From an uncultured Opitutaceae bacterium (GTDB lineage Bacteria > Verrucomicrobiota > Verrucomicrobiia > Opitutales > Opitutaceae): a stretch of 5,239 nt of DNA. Under the pieces are notes generated by a model that was not told the DNA's origin, did not search any database, and was given only the letters and a program-made list of their open reading frames with translations. The position numbers and the translations under genes were made by a program. The stretch covers positions 1 to 5,239 of the forward strand of contig CALFNJ010000331.1 in NCBI GenBank assembly GCA_937902865.1. Direction: 5' to 3'. This document shows positions 4,739 through 5,239 of the stretch, piece by piece; the first letter of the stretch is position 1, and every line of letters begins with the position of its first letter.

Positions 4739-5152
4739 TCACGCCGCGGCGGCGACGCGGCGGAGGTGTCCGCCTCCGTGGGTTTCGAAGGCGTGACGCT
4801 TCGGCAGCGTCACGGTGAGGACGCCGTGGCGGATTTCCGCCTGCATCGCGGCGTAGTCGAAACCGGTGCCCAGGCGCAGCCGCAGCTGGTAGTCGCGCTG
4901 CGCGCCTTCGAGATGGGCGGCCTCCCAGTTCACGCGCACGAAGTGAGCCTTGCGGGCGGTGATGACGAGGTCGGGGCCACGGGCTTCGATGTCCACGCCG
5001 ATGGCCTCGACGCCGGGCACGTAGACGACGACTTTGACGGCGTCGAGCTGGTCGCGGCAGTCGTAGTTCGGCTGGCGGAAGGCGTCGATCGACGTGGCTT
5101 CCGGCAGGCGGGTGCGACGGGCGGGACTGTGGGCGTTGATGATCGTATGCAT
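4739..5152 (-). CDS. Hsp20/alpha-crystallin family small heat-shock protein
   Basis: This 137-residue protein has a short N-terminal arm (1-29), then an alpha-crystallin domain of about 90 residues (30-119). It begins 'PNYDCRDQLDAVKVVVYVPGV', the usual first strands of Hsp20 ('Y.i.e..da..v..dlPGv'). It continues 'VDIEARGPDLVITARK' and ends with the family signature 'AEIRHGVLTVTLPKR' (A105, G110, V111, L112, P117-K118). Small heat-shock proteins are ATP-independent cytosolic holdases that bind unfolding clients as oligomers. The segment 'AHFVRVNWEAAHLEGAQRDYQLRLRLGTGFD' replaces the common 'ER.yG.F.R.f.LP' stretch, so this is a divergent branch. The tail FETHGGGHLRRVAAAA lacks the I-X-I/V anchor used for oligomer assembly. 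The start is ATG 5152; no Shine-Dalgarno is visible, only a pyrimidine-rich leader. Confidence 0.85.
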   Translation of the reverse strand: MHTIINAHSPARRTRLPEATSIDAFRQPNYDCRDQLDAVKVVVYVPGVEAIGVDIEARGPDLVITARKAHFVRVNWEAAHLEGAQRDYQLRLRLGTGFDYAAMQAEIRHGVLTVTLPKRHAFETHGGGHLRRVAAAA

Positions 5153-5155
5153 GGT

Positions 5156-5191
5156 GGAAACGGAAACGGACGGAAAGGGACGGAAAAATGG
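5156..5191 (-). repeat. 10-bp-periodic tandem motif in the Hsp20 leader
   Basis: On the plus strand the units ggaaacggac (5162-5171), ggaaagggac (5172-5181) and ggaaaaatgg (5182-5191) follow a half unit ggaaac (5156-5161). Read in the gene's direction this is a pyrimidine-only-like leader of TTTCC and GTCC words ending 3 nt before the ATG. It takes the place where a ribosome site would be expected. Confidence 0.6.
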
Positions 5192-5239
5192 ATCGATGGG
5201 ATGGTGAGAGGGAGAAGGGTGGAAAAAGCATTGCCTCCT

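Noticed and set aside
4434..5231. 265-aa minus-strand open frame beginning beside AGGAGG
   Set aside because: It overlaps the Hsp20 gene in another frame, is Arg/Pro-rich throughout, and its ATG is only 2 nt from the AGGAGG. It is a GC-driven shadow.

Overview
The window is GC-rich, protein-dense bacterial chromosome. I infer a member of the Verrucomicrobiota, most likely Opitutaceae-like. This rests on the mix of a DUF4412 secreted protein, an Hsp20 of a divergent type, a YhcH/RlmJ pair, intergenic palindromes built on an 'aactcaggaaatcagg' word and on 'CGCAGAG' octamers, and genes that mostly lack strong Shine-Dalgarno sites. The placement comes from memory of such genomes, not from a search. 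Nothing in the window is a tRNA, rRNA, CRISPR array, transposase, phage gene or recognisable defence system.

Layout. 1-232 (+) is the C-terminal end of a Nudix hydrolase cut by the window edge. 233-323 is an inverted-repeat element that fills the gap between two convergent genes. 329-595 and 611-1444 (-) form a two-gene unit: a GTG-started calcineurin-like metallophosphoesterase followed by a small Trp/His-rich protein of unknown function. 1486-1519 is a clear intrinsic terminator serving the next minus-strand gene, a secreted DUF4412 protein (1545-2288).

2289-2654 is a 366-bp divergent intergenic region. Most of it is a second, larger copy of the same inverted-repeat family (2364-2586), with a 25-bp-stem hairpin nested inside. 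Rightward from it runs a probable two-gene operon: a YhcH/YjgK/YiaL (TabA-like) protein (2655-3161), then RlmJ, the 23S rRNA A2030 N6-methyltransferase (3175-4050), 13 nt further on.

4051-4272 is a convergent intergenic region. It holds a 36-bp-arm palindrome built from three octamers and a textbook terminator reading leftward. That terminator serves a small lysine/alanine-tailed minus-strand ORF (4273-4500, start uncertain). The last gene is an Hsp20-family chaperone (4739-5152, -) with a purine/pyrimidine-asymmetric, 10-bp-periodic leader.

The genes look like ordinary housekeeping and accessory functions (RNA modification, nucleotide or phosphoester hydrolysis, stress response) rather than one coordinated pathway. 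The most unusual content is between the genes: two related repeat elements of very different length, the long hairpin, the octamer palindrome, and two small conserved-looking proteins without an assigned function.
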